Source: Skermanella rosea
Lineage (GTDB): Bacteria; Pseudomonadota; Alphaproteobacteria; Azospirillales; Azospirillaceae
Assembly (NCBI RefSeq): GCF_016806835.2
Contig: NZ_CP086111.1
Location: 4,519,471 to 4,583,470 of the forward strand
DNA length: 64,000 nucleotides
Direction of reading: 5' to 3'
Shown: piece by piece, positions 9,698-17,897 of the stretch
Numbering within the stretch: position 1 is the first letter of the stretch
Layout of the letters: every line of letters starts with the position of its first letter
Made by a program: the position numbers and the translations under genes
The notes under the pieces: generated by a model
Databases searched by the model: none
Seen by the model: the letters and a program-made list of their open reading frames with translations, nothing else
What the model was told of the DNA's origin: nothing

Positions 9698-10441
9698 ATG
9701 AGTATCGAGGCGAATACCTTCTCCATCGTCGCCCGCTGCGCTTCGACGGGCGAGTTCGGGGTGGCGGTCGCGTCTGCGGTTCCCGCCGTCGGCTCGATCT
9801 GCCCGTTCGTCCGCGCCGGCGTCGGGGCCGTCAGCACCCAGTCCTGGGTCAACCCCTATCTGGCCGTCCGCATACTCGACGCCATGCAGGCCGGAAGCGA
9901 CGCCCGGTCCGCGCTGGACGGAGCGCTGGCCCAGGATGCGGAGGCGAACCTGCGCCAGGTCGGGGTCGTGGACGCGTCCGGCGGCTCGGCGTCCTGGACA
10001 GGGGGCGATTGCACGCCCTGGCACGGCGAGGTCAACGGCCGGGATTTCGCGGTGCAGGGCAACATGCTGACGGGGGGCGAGGTGCTTTCCGCCATGGCCG
10101 AGTCGTTCCGGGAGACCGGGGGGCAACCCTTGGAAAACCGTTTGATGGCTTGCCTGGAGGCGGCGCAGGCGGCGGGCGGCGACAAGCGCGGCCGCCAGTC
10201 CGCCGCCCTGGTCGTGTTCGGCGCCGAAGCCTATGCGAAGCTCGACGTGCGGGTCGACGAGGACCCCGACCCGATCCCCCGCCTGCGCCGGACCTTCGAG
10301 ATCGCCAAGGCGCAGCTGCTTCCCTTCATCGCCGGGATGCCGAAGCGGGAGGGCGGCAGCGCGTTCCCGCCCGAGGTCATGGACCTGCTCCTGCTGTCGC
10401 CGCCGGACCGGCCGGCAGGCGGGGGGAGCGCCGAGCCATGA
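9698..10441 (+). CDS. DUF1028 family protein (predicted Ntn-type hydrolase)
   Basis: A 247-residue protein with the DUF1028 pattern: TFSIVARCASTGEFGVAVAS at the N-terminus, then GVGAVSTQSWVNP and VQGNMLTGG. The family is predicted to have an N-terminal-nucleophile hydrolase fold and often sits next to amidase or peptidase genes; its reaction is not established. Strong SD (GCGGAGGAACC) precedes the ATG, and its stop overlaps a possible ATG at 10438. In this operon it probably acts on an amide or ureido intermediate. Confidence 0.8.
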   Translation: MSIEANTFSIVARCASTGEFGVAVASAVPAVGSICPFVRAGVGAVSTQSWVNPYLAVRILDAMQAGSDARSALDGALAQDAEANLRQVGVVDASGGSASWTGGDCTPWHGEVNGRDFAVQGNMLTGGEVLSAMAESFRETGGQPLENRLMACLEAAQAAGGDKRGRQSAALVVFGAEAYAKLDVRVDEDPDPIPRLRRTFEIAKAQLLPFIAGMPKREGGSAFPPEVMDLLLLSPPDRPAGGGSAEP

Positions 10442-10464
10442 GCGACGGAAGAGGAGAAAGCGTC

Positions 10465-10638
10465 ATGCAGGAACACGCATCTGACCCCGAAACCCTGGTC
10501 GCGGCGGAGCGGGTCGCCGCTGTTCGCGAGGCCTTCAAGGTGATCGCCGCCGAGATCGGCAAACTGCGCGGCCTCGACCTGGGCGATCACCCCCCCGCCG
10601 TCGTATTCCGCCCATTGCGGAGAAAGGATGCCTCCTGA
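10465..10638 (+). CDS. AtzG-like small amidase-associated subunit
   Basis: A 57-residue protein just ahead of an amidase. A strong ribosome binding site (GAGGAG, 10451-10456) lies eight bases before the ATG at 10465; an ATG at 10438 in the same frame overlaps the DUF1028 stop and is the alternative, adding nine residues. The predicted helix (ERVAAVREAFKVIAAEIGKL) and the C-terminal VFRPLR resemble AtzG/DUF4089 proteins, which bind and stabilise AtzE-type amidases in biuret/cyanurate degradation. The stop overlaps the amidase start (TGATG). The family call rests on size, C-terminal motif and position. Confidence 0.6.
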   Translation: MQEHASDPETLVAAERVAAVREAFKVIAAEIGKLRGLDLGDHPPAVVFRPLRRKDAS

Positions 10639-12035
10639 TGCGTATCGAAGAGGCAATGCACCGGCCGATCGAGGAGGTCGCCGGGGCGATCCGGACCGGG
10701 GAACTTTCCCCCGTCGAGCTTACGGCCGCCTATCTCGACCGGATCGCGGATAAGGACGGCGTTCTGAACGCCTTCGTCCATGTCGCGGCCGATGCCCTCG
10801 ACCAGGCCGGGACCCTGGCGGTCGCGGCCAAGGAGGGGAGGATCCTGGGGCCGCTCCACGGCATTCCCCTCGCGATCAAGGACAATTACCTGACCGCCGG
10901 CATGCCGACGCGGGCGGGCACCGAAGCCGCCATCGAGTTTCCAGGCACCGAAGGGGCGGCGGTCCGCAAGCTGCGCGAGGCCGGCGCCATCCTGCTCGGC
11001 AAGACCCGGATGCACGAGTTCGCCTGGGGCATGGAGACACCGCCGGCCCGCAATCCGTTCGACACCGACCGGGTTCCCGGCGGCTCCAGCGGCGGCTCGG
11101 GGATCGCCGTCACGGCGGGATTAGCCATGGCGGCGCTCGGGTCCGACACCGGCGGGTCGATCCGCATCCCGGCAAGCCTCTGCGGCACCGTCGGCATCAA
11201 GCCGACCTTCGGGCGGATCGGGCGGTCCGGCATCGTTCCCCACAGCTGGTCCCTGGACCATGCCGGTCCGCTGACGCGCAGCGTCGCCGACGCGGCATTG
11301 CTGGTCGATGTCCTGTCCGGACACGATCCCGCCGATGCCGGCTCCGCCGACGAACCGCCGACCGCCCTTCATGCTGCCGTCCGCCCGGCACGCGAGGCCG
11401 GCGCCGCCGGACTGCGCGTCGGCGTCTGCCGCAACCACTTCTTCGAGGCGCTTGACGACGAGGTCGGCGCCGCCGTCGAAGCGACGATCTCCCGGCTCGC
11501 CTCCGACGGCGCCGAGGTGGTCGAGTTCCAGGTTCCGGAGCTGGCCTATGGCCTGGGCGCCATCTTCGCGATCGAACTGGCGTCCTCGACCGCCTACCAT
11601 GTCCATCACCTCGCGGCCGGCAGGACTTCCGCCTACCGGGACGACGTCCGCCTGCTGGTGGAGATGGGACGGCTCGTCACCGCACCGGATTATCTCCAGG
11701 CGGAGCGGTACCGCACGATGCTGGCGGAGAGGTTTCTCCAGGTGTTCGCCGAGGTCGATGTCGTCGTCGGCCCGACGATGCCGATCACGGCCTGGCGCTC
11801 GGGCCAGCGGGAAGTCGAGCTCGACGGCAAGCGGGAAAGCGTGCTCGAAACCTCCTGGAGGTTCACCTACCCGTGGAACCTGCTCGGCCTGCCGGCCATC
11901 AGCCTGCCCTGCGGCTATGACCGCAACGGCCTTCCCATCGGCTTCCAGATCGCGGGGGCCGCATTCGACGAGGCGAGCGTGATCAGGGCCGCGGCCGTGG
12001 TGGAGCGGACGGTGCAGCCACGGTGGTGCTTCTGA
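10638..12035 (+). CDS. Amidase-signature hydrolase (AtzE-like)
   Basis: A 465-residue amidase-signature enzyme. The Ser-cisSer-Lys triad is visible: K81 (LAIKDN), S150 in the GGSSGGSG motif and nucleophile S174 in GSDTGGSIR. Size and the coupled AtzG-like gene immediately upstream (TGATG overlap) point to an AtzE/GatA-type amidohydrolase acting on a small amide or carboxyurea. It cannot be GatA of the glutamyl-tRNA amidotransferase in context, because no gatB or gatC is nearby. It belongs to the amide import and hydrolysis operon starting at 4158. Confidence 0.88.
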   Translation: MRIEEAMHRPIEEVAGAIRTGELSPVELTAAYLDRIADKDGVLNAFVHVAADALDQAGTLAVAAKEGRILGPLHGIPLAIKDNYLTAGMPTRAGTEAAIEFPGTEGAAVRKLREAGAILLGKTRMHEFAWGMETPPARNPFDTDRVPGGSSGGSGIAVTAGLAMAALGSDTGGSIRIPASLCGTVGIKPTFGRIGRSGIVPHSWSLDHAGPLTRSVADAALLVDVLSGHDPADAGSADEPPTALHAAVRPAREAGAAGLRVGVCRNHFFEALDDEVGAAVEATISRLASDGAEVVEFQVPELAYGLGAIFAIELASSTAYHVHHLAAGRTSAYRDDVRLLVEMGRLVTAPDYLQAERYRTMLAERFLQVFAEVDVVVGPTMPITAWRSGQREVELDGKRESVLETSWRFTYPWNLLGLPAISLPCGYDRNGLPIGFQIAGAAFDEASVIRAAAVVERTVQPRWCF

Positions 12036-12110
12036 GGAGCGGGGAGACGGTCGCCCCAGCCGGCTGTTGCCACCGGGGAAAACAGAAGACAAGAGCGCCG
12101 GGAGACAGCG

Positions 12111-13517
12111 TTGACATCCGCCAGCCTGCACTATGAGTCCCTGACGAGGGTATCGGAGCTGATCCGGCGCCGCGAGGTCTCGCCGGTCGAGATCACCGGG
12201 GCGATGCTGGATCGTATCGGCGATCTCGACGGCCGCTATCACAGCTACGCGACCGTTCTCGCCGACCGCGCGTTGGACAGGGCGAGGACCGCCGAGGCCG
12301 AGATCGCCAAGGGCATCTGGCGCGGCCCGCTGCACGGCGTGCCGGTCGCCATCAAGGATCTGTGCTACACGACGTTCGGCGCGACCGCCGGCGGCACGAC
12401 CCTGCACAAGGCGTTCATGCCCGACCACGACGCGACGGTCGTCGAGCGGCTGGAACAGGGCGGCGCGGTGCTGCTCGGCAAGCTCAAGATGACCGAGGGC
12501 GCCTATACGAGCCATCACCCTGACGATCAGGCCCCGCTCAATCCCTGGAACACGGAGCACTGGGTGGGCTCGTCCTCGACCGGCTCCGGCGTCGCGACGG
12601 CCGCGGGGATGTGCTACGGATCGCTCGGCTCCGACACCGGAGGGTCGATCCGCTTTCCCTCCGCGACGTGCGGCCTGACGGGCATCAAGCCGACCTGGGG
12701 GCGCGTCAGCCGGCACGGGGTCTTCCCGCTCGCCGATTCATTGGATCATGTCGGTCCCATGGCCCGGTCGGCCGCGGACGCGGCGGCGATCCTCGGCGTC
12801 ATCGCGGGAGCCGACCCGAACGATCCCACGGCGCTTCAGGACCCGGTACCGAACTACCTGGCGGGGCTCGGCGACGGCATCCGCGGCGTCACGATCGGCA
12901 TCGACCGTTCCTATGCCGGCGACGGCATAGACCCGGAAGTGGTCGGCGCCCTGGAAGAAGCCGAGCGCGTCCTTGTCTCGCTGGGCGCCCGGATCCGCGA
13001 CGTCGGGTTTCCCCCCTTCGAGAAACTGGTCGGCATGTGGATCCCCCTGTGCTCGGTCGAGACGGCGATCGCCCACGATCATACGTATCCGGCGCGCGCC
13101 TCGGAATACGGGCCGGATCTCGCCGCCCTGATCGACCAGGGGCGCTCGCTCACCGGAGTCGAGGTGGGGGAGATCAACCACGAGCGGCTCAAGTTCTCGG
13201 GCGGCCTCGCGGCGATGTTCCGGGATATCGACCTGCTCCTGGTGCCCACCATGCCCATGCCCGTCCCGAGCCTGGAAAGGATGAGCGAGTACGGCGAAGA
13301 TCCCGGCGTCCTGAACGGGATCCTCCGCTTCACCGCACCGTTCGATTTCTCCGGCAGCCCGACGATCACGCTGCCCAACGGGATCGACCGCATGGGGATG
13401 CCCCTGAGCATGCAACTCGTCGGCAGGCATGTCCGCGAGGACCTGCTGGTCCGGGCCGGTCACGCGTACCAGTCGGTGACCGACTGGCATGTTCGCCGCC
13501 CTCCGGATCTTGCCTGA
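12111..13517 (+). CDS. Second amidase-signature hydrolase
   Basis: A 468-residue amidase-signature protein, a paralogue of the preceding gene. Catalytic K82 (VAIKDL), cis-Ser about S155 in GSSSTGSG and nucleophile S179 in GSDTGGSIR are present; the cis-Ser motif GSSSTGSG differs from the upstream enzyme. The start is a TTG at 12111, eight bases after GGGAG, with no ATG at a suitable position. It closes the amide cluster after a 75-base gap. Two amidases plus a nitrilase suggest stepwise removal of several amide nitrogens, but each substrate is unknown. Confidence 0.86.
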   Translation: MTSASLHYESLTRVSELIRRREVSPVEITGAMLDRIGDLDGRYHSYATVLADRALDRARTAEAEIAKGIWRGPLHGVPVAIKDLCYTTFGATAGGTTLHKAFMPDHDATVVERLEQGGAVLLGKLKMTEGAYTSHHPDDQAPLNPWNTEHWVGSSSTGSGVATAAGMCYGSLGSDTGGSIRFPSATCGLTGIKPTWGRVSRHGVFPLADSLDHVGPMARSAADAAAILGVIAGADPNDPTALQDPVPNYLAGLGDGIRGVTIGIDRSYAGDGIDPEVVGALEEAERVLVSLGARIRDVGFPPFEKLVGMWIPLCSVETAIAHDHTYPARASEYGPDLAALIDQGRSLTGVEVGEINHERLKFSGGLAAMFRDIDLLLVPTMPMPVPSLERMSEYGEDPGVLNGILRFTAPFDFSGSPTITLPNGIDRMGMPLSMQLVGRHVREDLLVRAGHAYQSVTDWHVRRPPDLA

Positions 13518-13575
13518 CGCTTCCGACGGCGCCACGATGGGGTAGCAGGCCATGGTTGCCCGATACGGGATTCCA

Positions 13576-13803
13576 TCCCATCGGTGCGTCGGGCGGGACC
13601 AGGACGATCCGGGGGAAGAAGCTGATCAGCATCGGCTCGGCGACCAGCGCGAGGATGAAAGGCATCCCCTCGACGGTGAAACGCTGCAAGCGGACATTGG
13701 GTATCGAGCAGATCGTGTACATCGAGGTTCCGATCGGCGGCGTCACGCCGCCGATCGTCAGGTTCACCACCATCACCAGGCCGACCAGGCCGAAATGCAC
13801 CGG
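13576..13803 (-). pseudogene. Remnant of a TRAP transporter large permease (DctM C-terminus)
   Basis: On the minus strand about 76 codons read as the C-terminal end of a DctM-type TRAP permease: PVHFGLVGLVMVVNLTIGGV, then TPPIGTSMYTICSI, then an amphipathic stretch and a last hydrophobic segment ending VLVPPD. The matching sequence begins abruptly at 13803; upstream of it there is no membrane protein and the frame ends within 20 codons, and the frame also runs on past the usual C-terminus. The rest of the gene and its DctP/DctQ partners are absent. The surrounding 13,518-14,075 stretch shows no intact gene. Confidence 0.6.
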
Positions 13804-14075
13804 GTACTCCCAAGCCGCCTTCCGGCAGCATGATCTGGCCCTGTCGCTCGGCACCCTTCACCGGATGGCTGGTGCGGCATGGCGAGCAGCACGTCCGGCT
13901 GAAGCCGCTTACGACTCAGCCAAAGAGCCCATGCGAACCGCCAATTACTCTTTCGACGCAACTTTGGCACGCTTGAAATGATGTACCCAGACCCAACAAC
14001 GCGGGCGAGCGGAAGCTTTTGCTTGCCACCCGACCCGATCCAATCCGGAAAGATCCGCTAAATCAATTGAAAAGA

Positions 14076-14150
<75 letters not shown>

Positions 14151-14340
14151 ATCTTTTTGCCTGCGAGGCAGTGCCCCGCTGCGGTGAAGCGGTGATTAGC
14201 AAACCGCGGACGGCCCCGCAAGCCCTCTCGTTCATCAAAACGCAAAAAGCTTCATCCCGCGGACAGTCCGGCCTGCCCCGCCCCGGCCCTCACCATCACC
14301 AGATGACAGAACCGTCTGATTCGGCTACACAAGATTGACC

Positions 14341-15225
14341 ATGGATCGCCACTTCGACGCCGATGCGGACCGGGCCCAGGTTTTCGAAATCCTGGAACCA
14401 CCGGTCCAGACGCTCCCGCTGGTGCTGGCTTCGCCGCACAGCGGTGCCTTGTACCTGCCCGAATTCCTGGCGGCCTCCCGGCTTGACGGTTTCGCGCTCC
14501 GCAAGTCGGAGGACAGCTTCGTCGACGAGATCTTCCTCGCCGCCCCGCTGCTCGGGGCGCCGCTGATCCGGGCGCTGTTCCCCCGTGCCTTCCTGGATGC
14601 CAACCGGGAGGCGTTCGAACTGGACCCTGAGATGTTCGCCGACGCCCTTCCGGCCTACGTCAACACCCGCTCGCCCCGCGTCGCCGCCGGCCTGGGAACC
14701 ATCGCGAAGGTGGTCGCGAACGGGGAGGAGATCTATCGCGGCAAGCTGCGCTTCGCCGAAGCGCTGGGCCGGGTCAACCGGTTCTATCATCCCTACCACG
14801 CGGCGCTGAAACGCCTGATCGACCAGACCCGCCAGCGCTTCGGCTATTGCGTGCTGGTCGACTGCCATTCCATGCCTTCCACCGGCGTGCCGACCGACGC
14901 TCCGTCGGGCCGGTCCAAGGTGGATTTCGTCCTGGGCGACTGCTACGGCAGTTCCTGCACGCCGCTGCTGATCGAGACCGCCGAACGCGCGCTCCGCGCC
15001 CATGGCTACGTCGTCAACCGCAACACTCCCTATGCCGGCGGCTTCACCACCCGGCATTACGGGCGGCCGCGCATGGGGATCCATGCGCTCCAGGTCGAGA
15101 TCAACCGGTCGCTCTACATGGACGAGCGCACGATCACGCGGAAACCCTACATCGCGACCTTGTCCGACCATATGGAGCGGCTGGTCGACATCCTCGCCAA
15201 GGTCCGCATCCCGAGGGCCGACTGA
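14341..15225 (+). CDS. N-formylglutamate amidohydrolase family protein
   Basis: A 294-residue zinc-dependent hydrolase of the N-formylglutamate deformylase family, which releases formate and glutamate in histidine breakdown. Characteristic segments are ASPHSGALYLP near the N-terminus, FLDANREAFELDP, and VDCHSMPS in the middle. No other hut gene is nearby, so it may act on another N-acylated amino acid. The start is taken as ATG 14341; a TTG two codons upstream is possible. No clear ribosome binding site is seen. Confidence 0.85.
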   Translation: MDRHFDADADRAQVFEILEPPVQTLPLVLASPHSGALYLPEFLAASRLDGFALRKSEDSFVDEIFLAAPLLGAPLIRALFPRAFLDANREAFELDPEMFADALPAYVNTRSPRVAAGLGTIAKVVANGEEIYRGKLRFAEALGRVNRFYHPYHAALKRLIDQTRQRFGYCVLVDCHSMPSTGVPTDAPSGRSKVDFVLGDCYGSSCTPLLIETAERALRAHGYVVNRNTPYAGGFTTRHYGRPRMGIHALQVEINRSLYMDERTITRKPYIATLSDHMERLVDILAKVRIPRAD

Positions 15226-15253
15226 CCGACGGGACCGCGGCCCGGCCGCCCGC

Positions 15254-16015
15254 CTACCTCGCCGCCGGGGCGAAGCGGGCGAGGTCCCCCGTATAGGTCT
15301 TGGGCAGCGGCCAGGCGAGATCGCCGTGCTTGCTGGTTCCCAGGCCGAGCCTGACCAGGCCCTCGACCTGGACGACCGCCGCGGCCACGCCGTCGATCAC
15401 CGGCAGGCCGACCTCGCGCTGGACCCTGGCCACCAGGTCGGCCATGCCGGCGCAGCCCAGGACGATGGCGCCGCAGCGGTCCTCGGCCGCGGCCCGCCTG
15501 CACTCCGCGACGATCGCCCGGAACACCGGGCCGCCGCCCTCCCCGGCTTCCTCCCCGGTGCCTTCCAGGTCGAGCACGGGAATGTCGGTGCCGCGCACCT
15601 TGCGGCAGGCATGGTGCATGCCGTAGCGCTCGACCAGATGCTCGGCGATGACGCAGGTCCGGGTCAGCGTCGTCACGATGGAGAACCCGGTCGAGATGAA
15701 GCTCGCCGCATGCATCGCGGCCTCCGCGATGCCGACCACCGGCCCGGTCGCGACCTCGCGGGCGGCGAGCAGGCCGGGGTCCCCGAAGCAGGCGATGACA
15801 TAGCCGTCGCACCCCTCGGCCTCGCCCTTCCTGACCTCCTCCAGGACGCCCAGGACGCTGACGGCCTCGTCGTAATGGCCCTCGATCGATACCGGGCCGG
15901 CGGCGGGGTTGACCGCGACGATCTCCGTTCCCGGCGCGGCGATCGCGCGCGCCGCCTCGCCGATCTTCGCCGTCATGCCGGCCGTCGTGTTGGGATTGAT
16001 CACCTTGATCCGCAT
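15254..16015 (-). CDS. Asp/Glu/hydantoin racemase family protein
   Basis: A 253-residue cofactor-independent racemase. MRIKVINPNTT at the N-terminus and the two catalytic cysteines C76 (VIACFGDPG) and C188 (VLGCAGM) fit hydantoin/allantoin racemases, which epimerise 5-substituted hydantoins or allantoin through a two-cysteine mechanism. No hydantoinase or carbamoylase gene is adjacent in the window. It is transcribed divergently from an RpiR regulator and probably under its control. Aspartate or glutamate racemase activity is less likely. Confidence 0.85.
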   Translation of the reverse strand: MRIKVINPNTTAGMTAKIGEAARAIAAPGTEIVAVNPAAGPVSIEGHYDEAVSVLGVLEEVRKGEAEGCDGYVIACFGDPGLLAAREVATGPVVGIAEAAMHAASFISTGFSIVTTLTRTCVIAEHLVERYGMHHACRKVRGTDIPVLDLEGTGEEAGEGGGPVFRAIVAECRRAAAEDRCGAIVLGCAGMADLVARVQREVGLPVIDGVAAAVVQVEGLVRLGLGTSKHGDLAWPLPKTYTGDLARFAPAAR

Positions 16016-16103
16016 GGCGGGCCTCCAGGGTCGGTTGCAACTGGTTCCGTTCGACGCGCATCCTCGGCGCCCTTGAAATTCAGGTCAACGAATGCCTTCC
16101 TAG

Positions 16104-16119
16104 TGAAAATGGATTTTCA
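16104..16119. promoter_or_regulatory. 16-bp palindrome, candidate RpiR operator
   Basis: TGAAAATGGATTTTCA is a perfect inverted repeat with a two-base spacer, lying between the divergent racemase (16015) and RpiR (16138) genes. TGAAA-type dyads are common RpiR-family targets, so autoregulation and control of the racemase gene are likely. No binding has been shown. Confidence 0.5.
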
Positions 16120-16137
16120 TACCGGTACCTTCGGGGG

Positions 16138-16989
16138 ATGGAAGCCCAAAGCGTCCCCCAGTCGCTGTCCGCACGGATCCGCTCCTGCTACGGCGACCTG
16201 TCTCCGACCGACCGGCGGCTGGCCGACCTGATGCTCGAATATCCCGGCGACATCGCCAGCTATTCCGCGTCCGAACTGGCGCGCCTTGCCAACTCGTCCA
16301 ACGCGGCGGTCAGCCGCTTCGTCCAGCGCCTGGGCTTCCGCAATTACGAGGAATTGCGGGTACTGGCGCGGGAGGCGAAATCCTGGGGCTCGCCGCTCTA
16401 CCTGCTGAACCAGGAGCAGCCGGGCTCCGGGCCCGATTTCGTCCAGGCGCACCTGAAGACCTGCGCGGACAATATCGCCGGCACCTTCCAGCAGATCGAC
16501 CCGGCCGTGATCGACGACCTCGCCGGCGCCGTCGCATCGGCCCGGCAGGTCTGGCTGGTCGGGTTCCGCAACAGCTATTTCCTCGCTGGATACCTGCGCT
16601 GGCAGTTCATCCAGGTACGCGACGGCGTGCGGCTGCTGCCGGCGGCCGGCGAGACGCTGGGCGAGTATCTGGCCGGCTTCGCGCCCGACGACATCGTTAT
16701 CGTCTTCGGCCTGCGCCGCCGCGTGCCGGAAATCGGCCGCATCGTCACGGCCGCCCACCGCATCGGCGCCCGCGTCGCCTATGTCGCCGACCACGGGATG
16801 ACCGCCGATCCGGGAGCGACCTGGCTCCTGCGCTGCGACACCCGCTCCCACGGGCCGCTGGACAACCACGTCTCGGTGCTGGCGCTCTGCCATATCCTGG
16901 CGAACCAGGTGATCGCCAGGACCGGCGCCGAAGGCCGAAAACGCTTGTCCTCCATCGAGGAAATGCACGAGAACCTGGACGAGTTCTGA
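16138..16989 (+). CDS. RpiR/MurR-family transcriptional regulator
   Basis: A 283-residue regulator with an N-terminal helix-turn-helix (residues about 20-80: LSPTDRRLADLML, NSSNAAVSRFVQRLGFRNY) and a C-terminal SIS domain (VWLVGFRNSYFLAGYL, DDIVIVFGLRRR). It is divergent from the hydantoin-type racemase and upstream of the hydratase/CoA transferase pair, either of which it may control. The ATG is preceded directly by GGGGG with no properly spaced SD. Confidence 0.87.
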   Translation: MEAQSVPQSLSARIRSCYGDLSPTDRRLADLMLEYPGDIASYSASELARLANSSNAAVSRFVQRLGFRNYEELRVLAREAKSWGSPLYLLNQEQPGSGPDFVQAHLKTCADNIAGTFQQIDPAVIDDLAGAVASARQVWLVGFRNSYFLAGYLRWQFIQVRDGVRLLPAAGETLGEYLAGFAPDDIVIVFGLRRRVPEIGRIVTAAHRIGARVAYVADHGMTADPGATWLLRCDTRSHGPLDNHVSVLALCHILANQVIARTGAEGRKRLSSIEEMHENLDEF

Positions 16990-17039
16990 TCCGGGCACCG
17001 GCCGGAAGGGACTTCGGACAGCACCAAGGGGACTTCGAC

Positions 17040-17897
17040 ATGGATTTCAGCGACTGGATCGGCCGGAGCGAGACGGTGTCCGACACCGTGACCGCGACTC
17101 CCTACGCCGCCCTGTCCGCCACGCTCGACCGGCCGGCCGACCGGCCGCCCGACGGCACTCCCCTGCCCGCCCTGTGGCACTGGCTCTATTTCCTGCCGCT
17201 GCACCGCCAGTCCGAGATCGGCCCCGACGGGCACGCCAGGCGGGGCGGCTTCCTCCCCCCGGTGCCGCTGCCGCGGCGCATGTGGGCCGGCAGCCGGTTC
17301 GAGTTCCACCGGCCGGTCCGCATCGGCGACCACGTGACCCGGGTCTCCACCATCCAGGACGTGACGGAGAAATCCGGCCGCACCGGTCCCCTGGTCTTCG
17401 TGAAGGTGCGGCACGAGATCGGCACGGCCGGCTCCGCCGATGCTCCTTCCGATCCGGCGATCACCGAATTCCACGACATCGTCTACCGCGAGGCGCCGAA
17501 ACCCGGCGACTCCGCCCCTCCCCCCCGGGAGGCGCCGTCCGATGCCGCCTGGGAGCGGGAGTGGCGGCCCGACGACGTCCTGCTGTTCCGCTACTCCGCG
17601 CTGACCTTCAACGGCCACCGCATCCATTACGACCGCCGCTACGTCACCGAGGCCGAGGGCTATCCCGGCCTGGTCGTCCACGGGCCGCTGATCGCCACCC
17701 TGCTGCTCGACCAGTTGCGCCACCGCCTCCCCGACGCGGAAGTCGCCCGGTACGAGTTCCGCGCGGTCCGCCCGACCTTCGACATCAATCCCTTCTTCGT
17801 GTGCGGCAGGCCGGAACCGGACGGCAGGACGTTCCATCTCTGGGCCAGGGACCACGAAGGCTGGCTCACCATGGAAGCGACGGCGGTGATCCGATGA
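17040..17897 (+). CDS. MaoC-like hydratase, mesaconyl-C4-CoA/itaconyl-CoA hydratase type
   Basis: A 285-residue double hot-dog protein. The N-terminal half (LPALWHWLYFLPLHRQSEIGPDGHARRG, given here only by position about 44-72) and the C-terminal MaoC half with LFRYSALTFNGHRIHYD and GLVVHGPL are typical of the FAS1-like dehydratase group that includes mesaconyl-C4-CoA hydratase (Meh) of the 3-hydroxypropionate bicycle. The catalytic Asp/His lie in the HRIHYD region. Its stop overlaps the start of a class III CoA transferase, giving a hydratase and CoA-transferase pair that would act on a C4-C5 dicarboxylic acyl-CoA such as mesaconate, itaconate or citramalate. Exact substrate is inference. 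Confidence 0.78.
   Translation: MDFSDWIGRSETVSDTVTATPYAALSATLDRPADRPPDGTPLPALWHWLYFLPLHRQSEIGPDGHARRGGFLPPVPLPRRMWAGSRFEFHRPVRIGDHVTRVSTIQDVTEKSGRTGPLVFVKVRHEIGTAGSADAPSDPAITEFHDIVYREAPKPGDSAPPPREAPSDAAWEREWRPDDVLLFRYSALTFNGHRIHYDRRYVTEAEGYPGLVVHGPLIATLLLDQLRHRLPDAEVARYEFRAVRPTFDINPFFVCGRPEPDGRTFHLWARDHEGWLTMEATAVIR

Noticed and set aside
10638..13517. GatA of the glutamyl-tRNA amidotransferase
   Set aside because: No gatB or gatC nearby, two paralogues in tandem, and an AtzG-like partner with an importer favour catabolic amidases.
13366..13854. Full 162-codon minus-strand gene around the DctM fragment
   Set aside because: Only the middle about 76 codons resemble DctM; the ends run into the antisense of the amidase gene and unrelated sequence.
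15002..16231. 409-codon rightward frame across the racemase
   Set aside because: Antisense shadow; the racemase on the minus strand has both catalytic cysteines and the start of the family pattern.
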